In this document: piece after piece, positions 63,304 to 64,000 of the stretch
Layout of the letters: each line of letters opens with the position of its first letter
Position numbering within the stretch: the stretch's first letter is position 1
Assembly (NCBI RefSeq): GCF_014334095.1
Contig: NZ_CP060495.1
Span: forward strand, 2,379,001 to 2,443,000
Origin: Novosphingopyxis iocasae
GTDB taxonomy: Bacteria; Pseudomonadota; Alphaproteobacteria; Sphingomonadales; Sphingomonadaceae
Length of the DNA stretch: 64,000 nt
Direction of reading: 5' to 3'
The notes under the pieces: model-generated
Told to the model about the DNA's origin: nothing
Database searches by the model: none
The model's input: the letters and a program-made list of their open reading frames with translations, nothing else
Made by a program: the position numbers and the translations under genes

Positions 63304-63376
63304 CCTGCCCCCTGTCGCCGTCCAACTGCTACAATCTCGCTGCGCCCGTATAGAGGCGAAAACGGCGGCTGCGCGG

Positions 63377-64000
63377 CTATTTTTCCGGAACGGTCAGATC
63401 GGGGTCCTGATCGATACGGGGCAGCTCGCCCGACGTGGCAGCCTGGAACTGGGCGAGGTCGAAATTTCCCTCCCAGCGGCTGACGACGATGGTGGCAACC
63501 GCGTTGCCGATGAAATTGGTCAGGCTGCGGCATTCGGACATGAACCGGTCGATGCCCAGGATCAGCGCCATGCCCGCCACCGGGACGCTCGGCACGATGG
63601 AGAGGGTGGCGGCCAAGGTGATGAACCCGGCACCCGTGACACCCGCTGCGCCTTTTGAAGAAATCATGGCGACCGAAAGCAGAGCGATCTGCTCGCCCAG
63701 CGTTAGCTCGATACCTGTCGCCTGCGCGATGAACAGTGCGGCGAGCGTCATATAGATGTTGGTGCCGTCCAGATTGAACGAATAGCCGGTGGGCACGACG
63801 AGTCCGACGACTGTCTTGGGGCAACCGGCGCGCTCCATCTTCTCGATCAGCGAGGGCAGGGCACTTTCCGAGCTCGACGTGCCGAGCACCAGCAGCAGCT
63901 CCGCCTTCAAATAGGAGATCAGCCGGAAGATTGAGAACCCGCAGAGCCGCGCGACGATGCCGAGCACGCCCAGCACGAACACCAAGGCGGTGAGGTAAAA
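63377..64000 (-). CDS. dctA: C4-dicarboxylate/cation symporter DctA, 5' end outside window
   Basis: 207 C-terminal residues of a DAACS-family symporter; the frame is open to the window edge, and the full protein is usually about 430 residues. DctA hallmarks are [11 protein letters not shown] (serine-rich re-entrant loop), [25 protein letters not shown] and the [14 protein letters not shown] hairpin. It takes up succinate, fumarate and malate. The start and half of the gene lie beyond 64000. Confidence 0.93.
   Translation of the reverse strand, partial: FYLTALVFVLGVLGIVARLCGFSIFRLISYLKAELLLVLGTSSSESALPSLIEKMERAGCPKTVVGLVVPTGYSFNLDGTNIYMTLAALFIAQATGIELTLGEQIALLSVAMISSKGAAGVTGAGFITLAATLSIVPSVPVAGMALILGIDRFMSECRSLTNFIGNAVATIVVSRWEGNFDLAQFQAATSGELPRIDQDPDLTVPEK

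Noticed and set aside
1-64000. CRISPR arrays, insertion sequences, prophage or rRNA genes
   Set aside because: No regularly spaced repeats, transposase, integrase, phage structural or rRNA sequences were seen in reading the window.

Overview
This window reads as chromosomal DNA of a Sphingomonadales alphaproteobacterium. It is GC-rich and densely coded. The supporting families are typical of alphaproteobacteria or of sphingomonads: MmcB, DUF3576, DUF3572 beside DivK, a MipZ-like ATPase beside panC, lptC-lptA-lptB-rpoN, the ligase-associated helicase/PdeM pair, DUF5818, and several large TonB-dependent receptors. The species cannot be named from the sequence alone.

Layout. 1-12.5 kb is housekeeping: the end of mmcB, an ankyrin protein, a SCO1/YcgN/zinc-peptidase operon, a class A PBP, msrB, the leuS-lptE-holA operon with an upstream DUF3576 lipoprotein, an unrecognised exported protein, and a ThiE-like/YggS divergent pair. 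12.5-19 kb holds a CPA-type antiporter and a DNA-repair block (DEXH helicase, retropepsin-like protease, PdeM). 19-29 kb carries a phosphohexomutase, a degenerate J-domain protein coupled to MipZ, panC, a FemAB-like/RidA/HAD/DUF3572 operon, divK, rpmG (too short for a usual ORF cut-off), a phosphotransfer protein with a NarL-type regulator, and a GDT1-like protein. 29-40 kb has Dps, a short M1 peptidase, a Gly/Arg-rich double cold-shock protein, rnd, lptCAB, rpoN, a HisKA_2 kinase, a small DUF5818 gene that seems to start at CTG, alanine dehydrogenase, a cyclophilin-type protein and tRNA-Ser(GGA).

The right third (41-62 kb) is the accessory part. A TonB siderophore-type receptor is translationally coupled to an ABC-2 ATPase and two large permeases, with a divergent PepSY protein. 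Next comes a decayed rlmJ remnant, a periplasmic oligopeptidase B, and a 1055-residue TonB receptor followed by two different sulfotransferases, one fused to TPR repeats. Then come a DUF4403 lipoprotein, DedA, an unknown exported protein paired with an RTX-type M10 metalloprotease, a possible relic of a VOC-family gene, a divergent Nramp-family protein and the end of dctA at the window edge.

The most promising candidate for an undescribed system is the TonB receptor / sulfotransferase / TPR-sulfotransferase / periplasmic oligopeptidase block at 48.4-56.5 kb. The second is the receptor coupled to an ABC-2 exporter at 41-48 kb. The sequence shows gene layout and motifs; the functional links are inference.
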